NCBI GenBank assembly: GCA_024408015.1
Contig: JAKSVJ010000008.1
Span: forward strand, 1 to 12,385
Source: Clostridia bacterium
GTDB lineage: Bacteria; Bacillota; Clostridia; Oscillospirales; CAG-272
Direction of reading: 5' to 3'
DNA length: 12,385 nucleotides
The notes under the pieces were generated by a model. It made no database searches and was not told the DNA's origin. It saw only the letters and a program-made list of their open reading frames with translations. Of this stretch, positions 1 to 5,718 are shown piece by piece. The position numbers and the translations under genes are program-made. Numbering within the stretch: the first letter of the stretch is position 1; each line of letters begins with the position of its first letter.

Positions 1-250
1 GTCCCATTGCTATACCATCACATACAGCTATGGCTGGGAACTCGATTGGAGTTCCTCCTGCCATTCTGATACCCGCTTTTACAGCCTCTGCGATTTTGTC
101 AAGATGCATATGTCCTGGAACGATTTCATTAAATGAACAAACTACACCAATAAAAGGTCTCTTAATTTCTTCTTCTGTCATTCCAAGTGCGTACATTAAG
201 CTCTGATTCGGGGCTCTTTCGACGCCTTTTTTTACGTTATCTGAATTCAT
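1..250 (-). CDS. ilvD: Dihydroxy-acid dehydratase IlvD, N-terminal part (runs off the window)
   Basis: IlvD dehydrates 2,3-dihydroxy-isovalerate and 2,3-dihydroxy-3-methylvalerate to the 2-keto acids, the third step shared by valine and isoleucine synthesis. It is a cytoplasmic Fe-S enzyme. The first 83 residues are visible. They carry the family's N-terminal signature: an NEIVPGHMHLDKIAEAVKAG stretch, then RMAGGTPIEFPAIAVCDGIA. The Cys in VCDGIAMG falls in the conserved block that usually supplies a cluster ligand. The ATG at 248-250 is preceded by AAGGAT about eight bases upstream. The gene starts 11 bp after the ilvC stop and is the last visible gene of the ilvB-ilvN-ilvC-ilvD operon. The frame is open to the window edge. 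The identification is secure; the C-terminal part is unseen. Confidence 0.95.
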   Translation of the reverse strand, partial: MNSDNVKKGVERAPNQSLMYALGMTEEEIKRPFIGVVCSFNEIVPGHMHLDKIAEAVKAGIRMAGGTPIEFPAIAVCDGIAMG

Positions 251-261
251 GATATGTATCC

Positions 262-1223
262 TTAGTTAGAAGCGTTATCAAGGTTAGAGTCGTTCTTCCA
301 GAGCATCTGTTCACGAAGCTGCTGACCAACGATTTCCATCTGATGTTTCTTGAGATCGTCTCTCTTTGAGTTGAAGAAGCAACGGCCATTCTTGTTTTCA
401 GCAATCCACTTACCAGCAAATGTGCCATCCTGGATATCTTTAAGAACTGCTTTCATGTTAGCCTTTGTCTGCTCGTATGGAAGAACTCTTGGTCCTGATA
501 CATATTCGCCATATTCAGCTGTATCAGAGATAGAATAGTTCATAGCCGCAACGCCACCTTTGATGATAAGGTCAACGATGAGTTTCATTTCGTGGATACA
601 TTCAAAGTATGCATTTTCTGGCTCATAACCAGCTTCAACGAGTGTTTCAAAACCACATTTCATAAGGTCAACTACACCACCGCAAAGAACGGCCTGTTCA
701 CCGAAGAGGTCTGTTTCTGTTTCGTCATGCATTGTTGTTTCCATGATTCCGGCTCTAGCACCACCGATACCTGCTATATATGCAAGAGCGATGTCATAAG
801 CTTTACCTGTAGCGTTCTGTTCAACAGCCACAAGACAAGGAACACCCTTACCTACACAATATGTACTTCTTACTGTGTGACCTGGACCCTTAGGAGCAGC
901 CATAAATACGTCGATGTCTGCTGGAGGTACGATCTGTTTATATCTAATATTAAATCCGTGTGCAAATGCGATTGCTTTACCAGCTGTAAGGTAAGGAGCA
1001 ATATCCGTTTTGTTGCTTCTGGTACTGTCATAACTTCAAAGCCATCAGCTTCAGCTACTGGCCATGATTTGCCGCCTTTGTGAAGACCGATAATAACATC
1101 GCAACCTGAGTCACGAAGGTTGAGTGCGTGAGCATGGCCCTGTGAGCCATAACCAATAATTGCTATTTTCTTTCCATCAAGTTTGCTAAGGTCGCAATCC
1201 TTCTCATAATACATTTTTGCCAT
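262..1223 (-). pseudogene. ilvC: Ketol-acid reductoisomerase IlvC, broken by an internal deletion and frameshift
   Basis: IlvC converts acetolactate or acetohydroxybutyrate to the dihydroxy acid using NADPH and Mg. The sequence lies in two frames. The first covers 72 residues from the ATG at 1221-1223 (MAKMYYEKDCDLSKL, Rossmann motif GYGSQGHAHALNL) to VPEATK at 1008. The second resumes at 1005 with DIAPYLTAGKAIAFAHGF and runs 247 residues to a TAA at 262-264, including APKGPGHTVR, ETETDLFGEQAVLCGG and the YSISDTAEYG region. The pieces add up to 319 residues against about 330-340 for class I enzymes. The part absent at the joint is the family segment of about 19 residues holding the LxPDE motif, so roughly 58 bp appear missing. 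AGGAG lies in front of the start, and the first 20 bp overlap ilvN. This is either a real loss-of-function deletion or an assembly error; neighbouring ilv genes are intact. Confidence 0.9.
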
Positions 1224-1755
1224 AATCAAATTCTCCTTTTTCTTTTGTTTTGTCGTAAATTGTGTTTATACCACGTTCAAGTGAAATCACACCAGTTCTT
1301 ACAAGTTCTATAACCTCAAATTCTGATATGACTTTTTCAAATCCAGCATTCTTGGACACATCGCCGAGAATTGCTAGAGTAACTGTTGAAATGGAAACAT
1401 CGATAATTGTTGCTCTAAAAATATTAGCAAACTGAATGATTTCATTTCTTTTGTTTCCATCTGGTACTTTAACCTTGATCATCAATAATTCTCTGCTTAT
1501 TGATTCTTCTGGTACTAATAGTTTTACAGAGTGTACACAGATAAGCTTTCTAAGTTGGTTAGACAAAAGTCTTATTTGGTCATCATCTGCTAAAATCTCA
1601 ATTGTCATACGAGATGTTTCTGGATTATCAGCAGTACCTACTGTCAATGATTCTATATTGTATCCTTTTCTAGAGATAAGTCTTGATACCTGTGAGAGTA
1701 CCCCTGCTTCATTGTCTACTAAGACAGCTAATGTATGTTTTCGTATATTACTCAT
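1204..1755 (-). CDS. ilvN: Acetolactate synthase small (regulatory) subunit
   Basis: This is the regulatory subunit of acetohydroxyacid synthase; it binds the large subunit and mediates valine feedback inhibition. The 183-residue protein opens with an ACT domain (about residues 5-78; HTLAVLVDNEAGVLSQVSRL, then GYNIESLTVG), typical of IlvN/IlvH. The C-terminal domain follows (ELLMIKVKVPDGNKRNEI...). It is slightly longer than the usual 160-175 residues because of a charged tail. The start at 1753-1755 has a perfect AGGAGG (1761-1766) that overlaps the ilvB stop, so translation of the two subunits is probably coupled. The TGA at 1204-1206 lies inside ilvC, a 20-bp overlap. Also called ilvH in some genomes. 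Confidence 0.93.
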   Translation of the reverse strand: MSNIRKHTLAVLVDNEAGVLSQVSRLISRKGYNIESLTVGTADNPETSRMTIEILADDDQIRLLSNQLRKLICVHSVKLLVPEESISRELLMIKVKVPDGNKRNEIIQFANIFRATIIDVSISTVTLAILGDVSKNAGFEKVISEFEVIELVRTGVISLERGINTIYDKTKEKGEFDYGKNVL

Positions 1756-1764
1756 ATTAGCCTC

Positions 1765-3471
1765 CTATCTAACAACGAAATCTGTAATTGGGCTGCCACC
1801 ATTAACCATAGGACGAACCATTTCATCTGTGTTAATAGCACAATCAATTACATAGCCGTGTTTCCACTCTAATGCTTCTTTAATAGCATTTTCAAGTTCT
1901 GTTACATTTGTAACGTGCGCACCTTTAAGACCATATGCTTCAGCCAAAGCAACAAAGTCAGGACCTCTATCAAGAGTAGTCTCTGAATATCTCTTTTCAT
2001 AAATGAGAGTCTGCCATTGACGAACCATACCAAGAGTCTTGTTGTTAAATATGAATGTTATAACAGGAATGTCGTAATATTGCTCTGTGCTGAGTTCGTT
2101 ACAGTTCATTCTAAAACTACCATCACCAGTGATGTGGATGACTGTCTTATCTGGATTTCCTGCTTTCGCACCTATTGCTGCGCCCAAACCAAATCCCATT
2201 GTACCAAAGCCACCGGATGTCAAAAGCTGTCCAGCATAGTCAAAATGGAAATGTTGAATAGCCCACATTTGATGTTGTCCAACATCGGTTGATACGATTG
2301 TATCTTGTGGAGCAATTCTTGCGATTGTGTTAAGAATCTGTTTTGGTGTTAACTTATCTTTGATGTCATCATATTCAGTTTCTGTCTTAAATGAGAATAC
2401 ATACTTTTTCCATTCTTCATGAGACTGTTCTGTAACTCTCTCATTAAGCATAGCCAATACTTTCTTAGCATCACCTACAATATGATGATCTGTTTTTACA
2501 TTTTTGTTAATTTCTGAACGGTCTATATCGATATGAACAATCTTTGCTTGTCTTGCAAATGATTTTGTATCAAGTGCCACACGATCAGAGAATCTACAAC
2601 CGATAGCAATCAAGAGATCACATCCATCACAAGCCATATTTGATGCTTGTGAGCCATGCATTCCTATCATACCTGCTGTTAATGGGTTTCTACCCTTAAA
2701 GCCACCAGCGCCCATTAAAGTTACCGCAACTGGAGAGTCAATCTTTGTCGCAAACTCTGTGAATTCTTGTTGAGCACGACCTCTAACTACACCACCACCA
2801 CAAATGGTAAGTGGCTTTTTAGATGCCTTTATCATGTCTACAAGTTTGTCGATGTCTTCAACATTTGGTGAAGGTGTTGAAAAATCAACTGAAGCATACT
2901 TCATGATTTTTCCTAAAGTTCCTTCCGAGTAATGCTGATCTTTTGGAATTGACGTAAACTCTGTCTTCTGTGCAGTAACATTTTTTACAATATCTATAAG
3001 AACAGGACCTGGTCTGCCACTCTTGGCAATCGCAAATGCTGCTCTAATGGTATCAGCTAGTTTATCAACTTTTGTTACCATGTAGTTGCACTTAGTTATT
3101 GGCATTGTGATACCAATAATGTCAACTTCTTGGAAAGAATCCTTTCCTATGAGATTTTCAGATACATTACAAGTAATAAAAACTACTGGTGATGAATCCA
3201 TGTAAGCTGTAGCAATACCAGTTGTAAGGTTAGTTGCTCCTGGGCCTGAAGTTGCAAAGCAAACGCCAACTTTACCTGTGCTTCTCGAATAACCGTCTGC
3301 GGCATGTGAAGCTCCCTGTTCATGGGAAGTTAATATATGCTTAATTTTGCCATCATACTTGTACATAGCATCATAAATATTAAGCACTGTGCCACCCGGA
3401 TAGCCAAACACAGTATCAACGCCTTGCTCAAGCAAGCATTCGAGTACTATCTCAGCTCCTGTTAATTTCAT
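1765..3471 (-). CDS. ilvB: Acetolactate synthase large (catalytic) subunit
   Basis: This thiamine-diphosphate- and FAD-dependent enzyme condenses two pyruvates to acetolactate, or pyruvate with 2-ketobutyrate, the first step of branched-chain amino-acid synthesis. The length of 568 residues is normal. The N-terminal pyrimidine-binding domain has VFGYPGGTVLNIYDA and SHEQGASHAADGY, with the catalytic Glu at position 51. ATSGPGATNL follows. The C-terminal pyrophosphate domain has the Mg/ThDP motif GDGSF (about residues 449-453) through to IFNN. The AHAS marker QEVDIIGITMPITK is present. The ATG at 3469-3471 has AAAGGAG seven to eight bases upstream, immediately after the leader terminator hairpin. 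This is the first structural gene of the operon and the likely target of the attenuator before it. It ends 9 bp before ilvN. Confidence 0.95.
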   Translation of the reverse strand: MKLTGAEIVLECLLEQGVDTVFGYPGGTVLNIYDAMYKYDGKIKHILTSHEQGASHAADGYSRSTGKVGVCFATSGPGATNLTTGIATAYMDSSPVVFITCNVSENLIGKDSFQEVDIIGITMPITKCNYMVTKVDKLADTIRAAFAIAKSGRPGPVLIDIVKNVTAQKTEFTSIPKDQHYSEGTLGKIMKYASVDFSTPSPNVEDIDKLVDMIKASKKPLTICGGGVVRGRAQQEFTEFATKIDSPVAVTLMGAGGFKGRNPLTAGMIGMHGSQASNMACDGCDLLIAIGCRFSDRVALDTKSFARQAKIVHIDIDRSEINKNVKTDHHIVGDAKKVLAMLNERVTEQSHEEWKKYVFSFKTETEYDDIKDKLTPKQILNTIARIAPQDTIVSTDVGQHQMWAIQHFHFDYAGQLLTSGGFGTMGFGLGAAIGAKAGNPDKTVIHITGDGSFRMNCNELSTEQYYDIPVITFIFNNKTLGMVRQWQTLIYEKRYSETTLDRGPDFVALAEAYGLKGAHVTNVTELENAIKEALEWKHGYVIDCAINTDEMVRPMVNGGSPITDFVVR

Positions 3472-3486
3472 AAATCTTCTCCTTTA

Positions 3487-3521
3487 AATAAAAAATCTTA
3501 TGGCGTTGCTGCCATAAGATT
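3487..3521 (-). terminator. Attenuator terminator in front of ilvB
   Basis: On the minus strand AATCTTATGGC (3521-3511) pairs perfectly with GCCATAAGATT (3504-3494) across a six-base loop AGCAAC. A T-rich tract (TTTTATTT) follows. This 11-bp hairpin lies between the leader peptide stop and the ilvB ribosome binding site, with no gene of normal size upstream on the same transcript. That is the position and form of a regulated intrinsic terminator. The loop bases GCAAC are complementary to GTTGC at 3577-3573 in the leader ORF, one possible competing pairing. Confidence 0.88.
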
Positions 3522-3563
3522 GAGTTAGTAAATGTTAAATTCCACTATTACAATAACACAATA

Positions 3564-3659
3564 TTAAGAGGCGCAACAAATATCATTATTCATTCCTAGT
3601 AGTGATAGGCTTAGAATAATGTCAGATAGCGCGCTAATTAGTACGAAGTTATTATCCAT
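3564..3659 (-). CDS. ilv operon leader peptide (31 aa, rich in Leu/Ile/Val)
   Basis: This short ORF begins with ATG at 3659-3657, seven bases after a GGGAG ribosome binding site (3671-3667), and ends with TAA at 3566-3564. It encodes MDNNFVLISALSDIILSLSL followed by 11 more residues ending in CCAS. Eleven of 31 residues are branched-chain: six Leu, four Ile and one Val. All six leucines use CTA, whereas only 6 of 38 Leu codons in the visible rlmD gene do. It lies between a consensus promoter and a strong terminator before ilvB. By analogy with leader peptides of amino-acid operons, translation speed would report charging of tRNA-Leu/Ile and set the fold of the RNA downstream. The peptide itself probably has no function. 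Protein-level evidence is lacking; the call rests on position, ribosome binding site and codon bias. Confidence 0.85.
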   Translation of the reverse strand: MDNNFVLISALSDIILSLSLLGMNNDICCAS

Positions 3660-3688
3660 AGTGGCTCTCCCTTTAAAAAGTTTCCATC

Positions 3689-3717
3689 ATAATATCAAAT
3701 CTACAATAGAAAGTCAA
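3689..3717 (-). promoter_or_regulatory. Promoter of the ilv operon
   Basis: The minus strand has TTGACT (3717-3712), a 17-bp spacer and TATTAT (3694-3689), a close match to the sigma-A consensus. An AT-only tract just upstream (3719-3742) could act as an UP element. Transcription would start near 3682, about 23 bases before the leader peptide ATG. Confidence 0.85.
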
Positions 3718-3719
3718 GT

Positions 3720-3872
3720 AATATATATAATAATATATCATAATGTCGAAAAATTTTGATTGTTTTAACAAAAGTGGAACTGTATTTTGTGATTTTTTCG
3801 CCGTTTTGTATATCGTGCACAATAAATTATTTCGCATTTTGGAATTTCGACAAAATATTTTTGGCAATTGCC
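3720..3872. other. Gap between the radical SAM gene and the ilv promoter
   Basis: This is a very AT-rich spacer without a credible gene. No strong U-tailed terminator follows the radical SAM stop; GGCAATTGCC at 3862-3871 gives only a three-base-pair stem. An 11-bp inverted repeat (TGCACAATAAA at 3816-3826 and its complement at 3879-3889, 52 bp apart) could form a long weak hairpin over the gene end, but a match of this size is expected by chance in sequence this AT-rich. Confidence 0.5.
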
Positions 3873-4781
3873 TTAATTTTTATTGTGCAAAATCCCTTGC
3901 TTTAAACCATTTTTTGTAAGTTCTTCTTCAATGTGATTTATAACCATTTTCTTATGTAGCATCCACTCCGGAGCAACAAATGTCTCCTTTGGAGGATCGC
4001 CACTTATTCGATGTATGATAACATCAGGACTTATGTGAGAAATAATATAAACAAGTTCTGACATGTACTCATCATAGCCAAGCGGAACATAATCATTTTT
4101 CCTATACATATCATACAAAGCCGTATTCTCAATAACGTATGTTGAATGAATCTTAATGCCGGCATATTTCTTTGTGTTTAAGTACTCAACAGTCTTTACA
4201 ATATCATCATGATTACTTCCAGGAAGTCCAACCATGATATGAACAATACAGTCAATGTCGTATTTATTAAGTAAGTCAATTGCTTTATCGAAATCACTTT
4301 TTAAAACACATTGATTTATTGACAAGCGAATGCTATCACTTTCGCTTTGCAATCCAAGCTCAACAAATACATGATACTTTTCTTTGTAACTTGAAATCAA
4401 TTTACAAATGTCTTCATCAATACAATCAGCTCTCGTGTCAATATCAAGCCCGATAATTCTGTCATCTATAAGAGCGCTGTCGTACTTCTTTTTGAGATTA
4501 TCAATAGCGTCATAGGTGTTTGTGAAATTTTGAAAATACACAATGAACTTATTTGCACGATCGCCTCTATAGCTATTTAAGAACTTGCTTACTTGGTCAT
4601 GTATTGAAAGTGTTCCGTCAATATTTTCACCTGAACCTTTTTCTCCGCAAAAAATACAACCGCCAAACCCTTTCTTGCCATCTCGATTTGGACATGTAAA
4701 TCCACCATCAACGCATATTTTGAGCGTTCGTTCACCGAACAATTCTTTATAATACTTATTTAAATGTTTGTATATTTCCAT
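3873..4781 (-). CDS. Radical SAM protein, TIGR01212 (YhcC/YtqA) family
   Basis: The 302-residue radical SAM enzyme has three cluster cysteines at positions 30, 42 and 45 (TCPNRDGKKGFGGCIFCGEK, spacing Cx11CxxC). This replaces the usual Cx3Cx2C and is diagnostic of the TIGR01212 family. YFQNFTNTY (about 103-111) and LGLQSESD (about 142-149) follow, both typical of the family. From general knowledge, the Bacillus member YtqA is linked to modification of the wobble uridine of tRNA (mnm5U pathway, next to the methyltransferase YtqB); I apply this with caution, because no ytqB is nearby. The ATG at 4779-4781 has AAGGA about ten bases upstream. The gene is monocistronic between the ilv operon and the repeat-rich intergenic region. 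Family assignment is firm; substrate is inference. Confidence 0.88.
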   Translation of the reverse strand: MEIYKHLNKYYKELFGERTLKICVDGGFTCPNRDGKKGFGGCIFCGEKGSGENIDGTLSIHDQVSKFLNSYRGDRANKFIVYFQNFTNTYDAIDNLKKKYDSALIDDRIIGLDIDTRADCIDEDICKLISSYKEKYHVFVELGLQSESDSIRLSINQCVLKSDFDKAIDLLNKYDIDCIVHIMVGLPGSNHDDIVKTVEYLNTKKYAGIKIHSTYVIENTALYDMYRKNDYVPLGYDEYMSELVYIISHISPDVIIHRISGDPPKETFVAPEWMLHKKMVINHIEEELTKNGLKQGILHNKN

Positions 4782-4828
4782 ATAGCGTTATTTCCTTGTC
4801 CTGTATACGTTTTTCAGAGTATTATCTT

Positions 4829-4837
4829 TGTGGATAA
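4829..4837 (-). promoter_or_regulatory. DnaA box
   Basis: The minus strand reads TTATCCACA, an exact match to the bacterial DnaA box. It is part of the first CTTTGTG module. The equivalent positions of the other two modules have degenerate versions (TTATCACA at 5097-5104, TTTACCACA at 5267-5275). A single box can occur by chance, but its place inside a repeated module before replication genes makes it notable. Confidence 0.5.
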
Positions 4838-5016
4838 TTTTAAAACCTGTAAAAAGAAATGTTGCGAAATTCAGTATAACATCATCTCGATCATTTCTGT
4901 CTTGATGTGTTCCCTAGGGGAAAAATTGTTCTCACTTCACTCTAGAAACTTTGATTCATTATACCACATCTTTTTTAATTAGTTAACACAAAAAATAGCA
5001 AATCAAATTTTCAAAA

Positions 5017-5046
5017 GTTATACCCTAGGGTGCGCATTTTATTCAA
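5017..5046 (-). promoter_or_regulatory. Possible minus-strand promoter with CCCTAGGG in the spacer
   Basis: TTGAAT (5046-5041), an 18-bp spacer and TATAAC (5022-5017) lie on the minus strand. CCCTAGGG occupies the spacer next to the -10 box. It points towards the radical SAM gene and could be its promoter, giving a leader of about 230 nt. Each box has four or five matches to consensus, so the call is tentative. Confidence 0.45.
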
Positions 5047-5092
5047 AAAAGTGCCCATTGGGACTCCCAATGGGACACTAATACTATTTTTT
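5045..5092. terminator. Strong bidirectional hairpin terminator
   Basis: CCCATTGGG (5054-5062) and CCCAATGGG (5066-5074) pair perfectly over the loop ACT. AGTG (5050-5053) and CACT (5076-5079) extend the stem to 13 bp with one bulged base. On the minus strand the stem is followed at once by a T tract (5050-5045), the classical intrinsic terminator form. On the plus strand a T6 run lies a few bases beyond (5087-5092). It would stop any minus-strand transcript made from the element at 5199-5227. Confidence 0.75.
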
Positions 5093-5192
5093 CCTTTGTG
5101 ATAAAATATTAGCACAAAGCCTTTAAAGCTACTACGAAATAGACATTATTGAGCCCAATTAAATTAGAATTCTACACAAAAACTGATGTTAA
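5045..5192 (-). ncRNA. Possible small RNA between a minus-strand promoter and a hairpin terminator
   Basis: This is inferred only from the pair of signals: a TATAAT-type promoter whose start would fall near 5192, and a 13-bp U-tailed hairpin ending at 5045. No ORF with a ribosome binding site is visible in the interval. The RNA would be divergent from ssb. No known RNA family is recognised. Confidence 0.3.
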
Positions 5193-5198
5193 GTTAAA

Positions 5199-5227
5199 AT
5201 TATACCCTAGGGTTTTTTTACTTTCTA
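5199..5227 (-). promoter_or_regulatory. Possible minus-strand promoter with CCCTAGGG in the spacer (second copy)
   Basis: TAGAAA (5227-5222), a 17-bp spacer and a perfect TATAAT (5204-5199) lie on the minus strand, with CCCTAGGG directly upstream of the -10 box. A transcript would start near 5192 and meet the hairpin terminator at 5079-5045, giving a small RNA of about 150 nt without a coding region. The -35 box matches at four of six positions. Confidence 0.45.
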
Positions 5228-5319
5228 TTTGGCCAACCCAACGGAACTCAAAAATTGTCTATTTCTTTGTGGTAAATTTTAGAACAAAAGCTTGAAACTA
5301 ATACGAAAGAGAGATGTTT

Positions 5320-5709
5320 ATGAATTCAATTGAACTTGAAGGCCGTTTGACAATGGACCCAGAGTTAAAACAGACCCCAGCCAACAAATCAGTAGTAAAA
5401 TTTACAATTGCTTGCAATAGAAAGCACAATCTGAATTTGACAGATTTCATCGATTGCATAGCATGGGAAAAGAAAGCTGAAACAATATGCAAGTATTGCC
5501 ACAAAGGCGATCAACTAATTATCTTCGGTGAACTTGAAACAAACAATTACAAAAATAATGATGATAAGATGGTTAAGTCCACTTATGTGAGAGTAGACTC
5601 AATTGCTTTTGGAAATAAACCAAATGGAATTTCGAATTTTGAACGTCAAGAACCAATTCTAGAACCAAAGTATATTGAGATTGATGAAGATATCGACTTA
5701 CCATTCTAG
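5320..5709 (+). CDS. ssb: Single-stranded DNA-binding protein (phage/plasmid type)
   Basis: The protein has 129 residues from the ATG at 5320, six bases after a GAGAG box. That start gives MNSIELEGRLTMDPEL, matching the usual SSB N-terminus; an ATG at 5314 has no room for a ribosome binding site. The OB fold covers about residues 1-100, with FTIACNRK, CIAWEKKAETICKY and GDQLIIFGELE. The C-terminus is acidic and ends EDIDLPF, a good version of the tip that binds replication and repair partners. The linker is short, as in phage and plasmid SSBs rather than the longer chromosomal housekeeping one. The next gene starts 9 bp after the stop, so the two form an operon. Location beside a replisome organiser suggests service to a mobile or domesticated replicon. 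Confidence 0.9.
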   Translation: MNSIELEGRLTMDPELKQTPANKSVVKFTIACNRKHNLNLTDFIDCIAWEKKAETICKYCHKGDQLIIFGELETNNYKNNDDKMVKSTYVRVDSIAFGNKPNGISNFERQEPILEPKYIEIDEDIDLPF

Positions 5710-5718
5710 GAGTGAAAA

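Larger units (their letters stand above)
3472..3682 (-). promoter_or_regulatory. ilv leader RNA: ribosome-mediated attenuator
   Basis: The transcribed leader of about 210 nt runs from the predicted start near 3682 to ilvB. It holds the leader peptide and the terminator. Alternative pairings visible by eye: CCACTAT (3664-3658, overlapping the leader start codon) with ATAGTGG (3548-3542), seven perfect pairs; ATTGTGTTA (3562-3554) with TAACTCAAT (3527-3519), eight pairs and one T-T mismatch, invading the foot of the terminator; and GTTGC (3577-3573) with the terminator loop. Which of these acts as antiterminator is not decided. I see no T-box sequence (AGGGTGGNACCGCG) and no ACT- or riboswitch-like core, so peptide-based attenuation is the simplest reading. 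Confidence 0.75.
4912..5212. repeat. Three CCCTAGGG palindromes
   Basis: The perfect 8-bp palindrome occurs at 4912-4919, 5023-5030 and 5205-5212. The second and third share a longer context (TTATACCCTAGGGT), which on the minus strand reads CCCTAGGG directly followed by TATAAC or TATAAT. The fixed position against a -10-like box suggests an operator for a dimeric regulator. The first copy lacks the -10-like flank. Confidence 0.6.
4826..5308 (+). repeat. Three degenerate CTTTGTG...CGAAA modules
   Basis: Copies begin at 4826 (CTTTGTGGATAATTTTAAAA), 5094 (CTTTGTGATAAAATATTAGC) and 5265 (CTTTGTGGTAAATTTTAGAA). Each is followed after 38-40 bases by CGAAA preceded by G or A (4864, 5134, 5303). The middle copy also has the inverted CACAAAG at 5113-5119, making a 7-bp inverted repeat with a 12-bp spacer. 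The third copy ends directly at the ssb ribosome binding site. The same heptamer recurs inverted at 6672-6678 beyond the replication genes. They could be iterons for an initiator or diverged regulatory repeats. Confidence 0.55.
4782..5319. other. 538-bp noncoding region with origin-like and promoter-like repeats
   Basis: This gap separates two divergent genes, the radical SAM gene (minus) and ssb (plus). It contains no convincing ORF. It holds three degenerate CTTTGTG...CGAAA modules, one perfect DnaA box, three CCCTAGGG palindromes, a 13-bp hairpin and two minus-strand promoter-like elements, listed separately. The part 5019-5140 is partly repeated at 5201-5310, with the shared order of CCCTAGGG, CTTTGTG and ACGAAA, which suggests an old tandem duplication. 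A replication origin or a densely regulated divergent promoter would both fit. No clear ssb promoter could be assigned. Confidence 0.6.

Noticed and set aside
3472..3690. T-box riboswitch or CodY box upstream of ilvB
   Set aside because: No AGGGTGGNACCGCG T-box core and no specifier-loop structure are visible in the leader. Stretches resembling AATTTTCNGAAAATT near 3745-3760 and 5007-5020 have too many mismatches in a region this AT-rich.
3673..3867. 64-codon minus-strand ORF upstream of the ilv leader
   Set aside because: It runs through the ilv promoter and an AT-only tract, has no ribosome binding site and has low-complexity composition.
3816..3889. 11-bp perfect inverted repeat around the end of the radical SAM gene
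   Set aside because: With a 52-bp spacer and AT-rich arms, about one such match is expected by chance in a window of this size. It has no U tract typical of a terminator.
4764..4982. 72-codon plus-strand ORF
   Set aside because: It overlaps the start of the radical SAM gene in the opposite strand, has no ribosome binding site, an odd Cys/Phe-rich composition and covers the DnaA-box repeat; it looks like a chance ORF.
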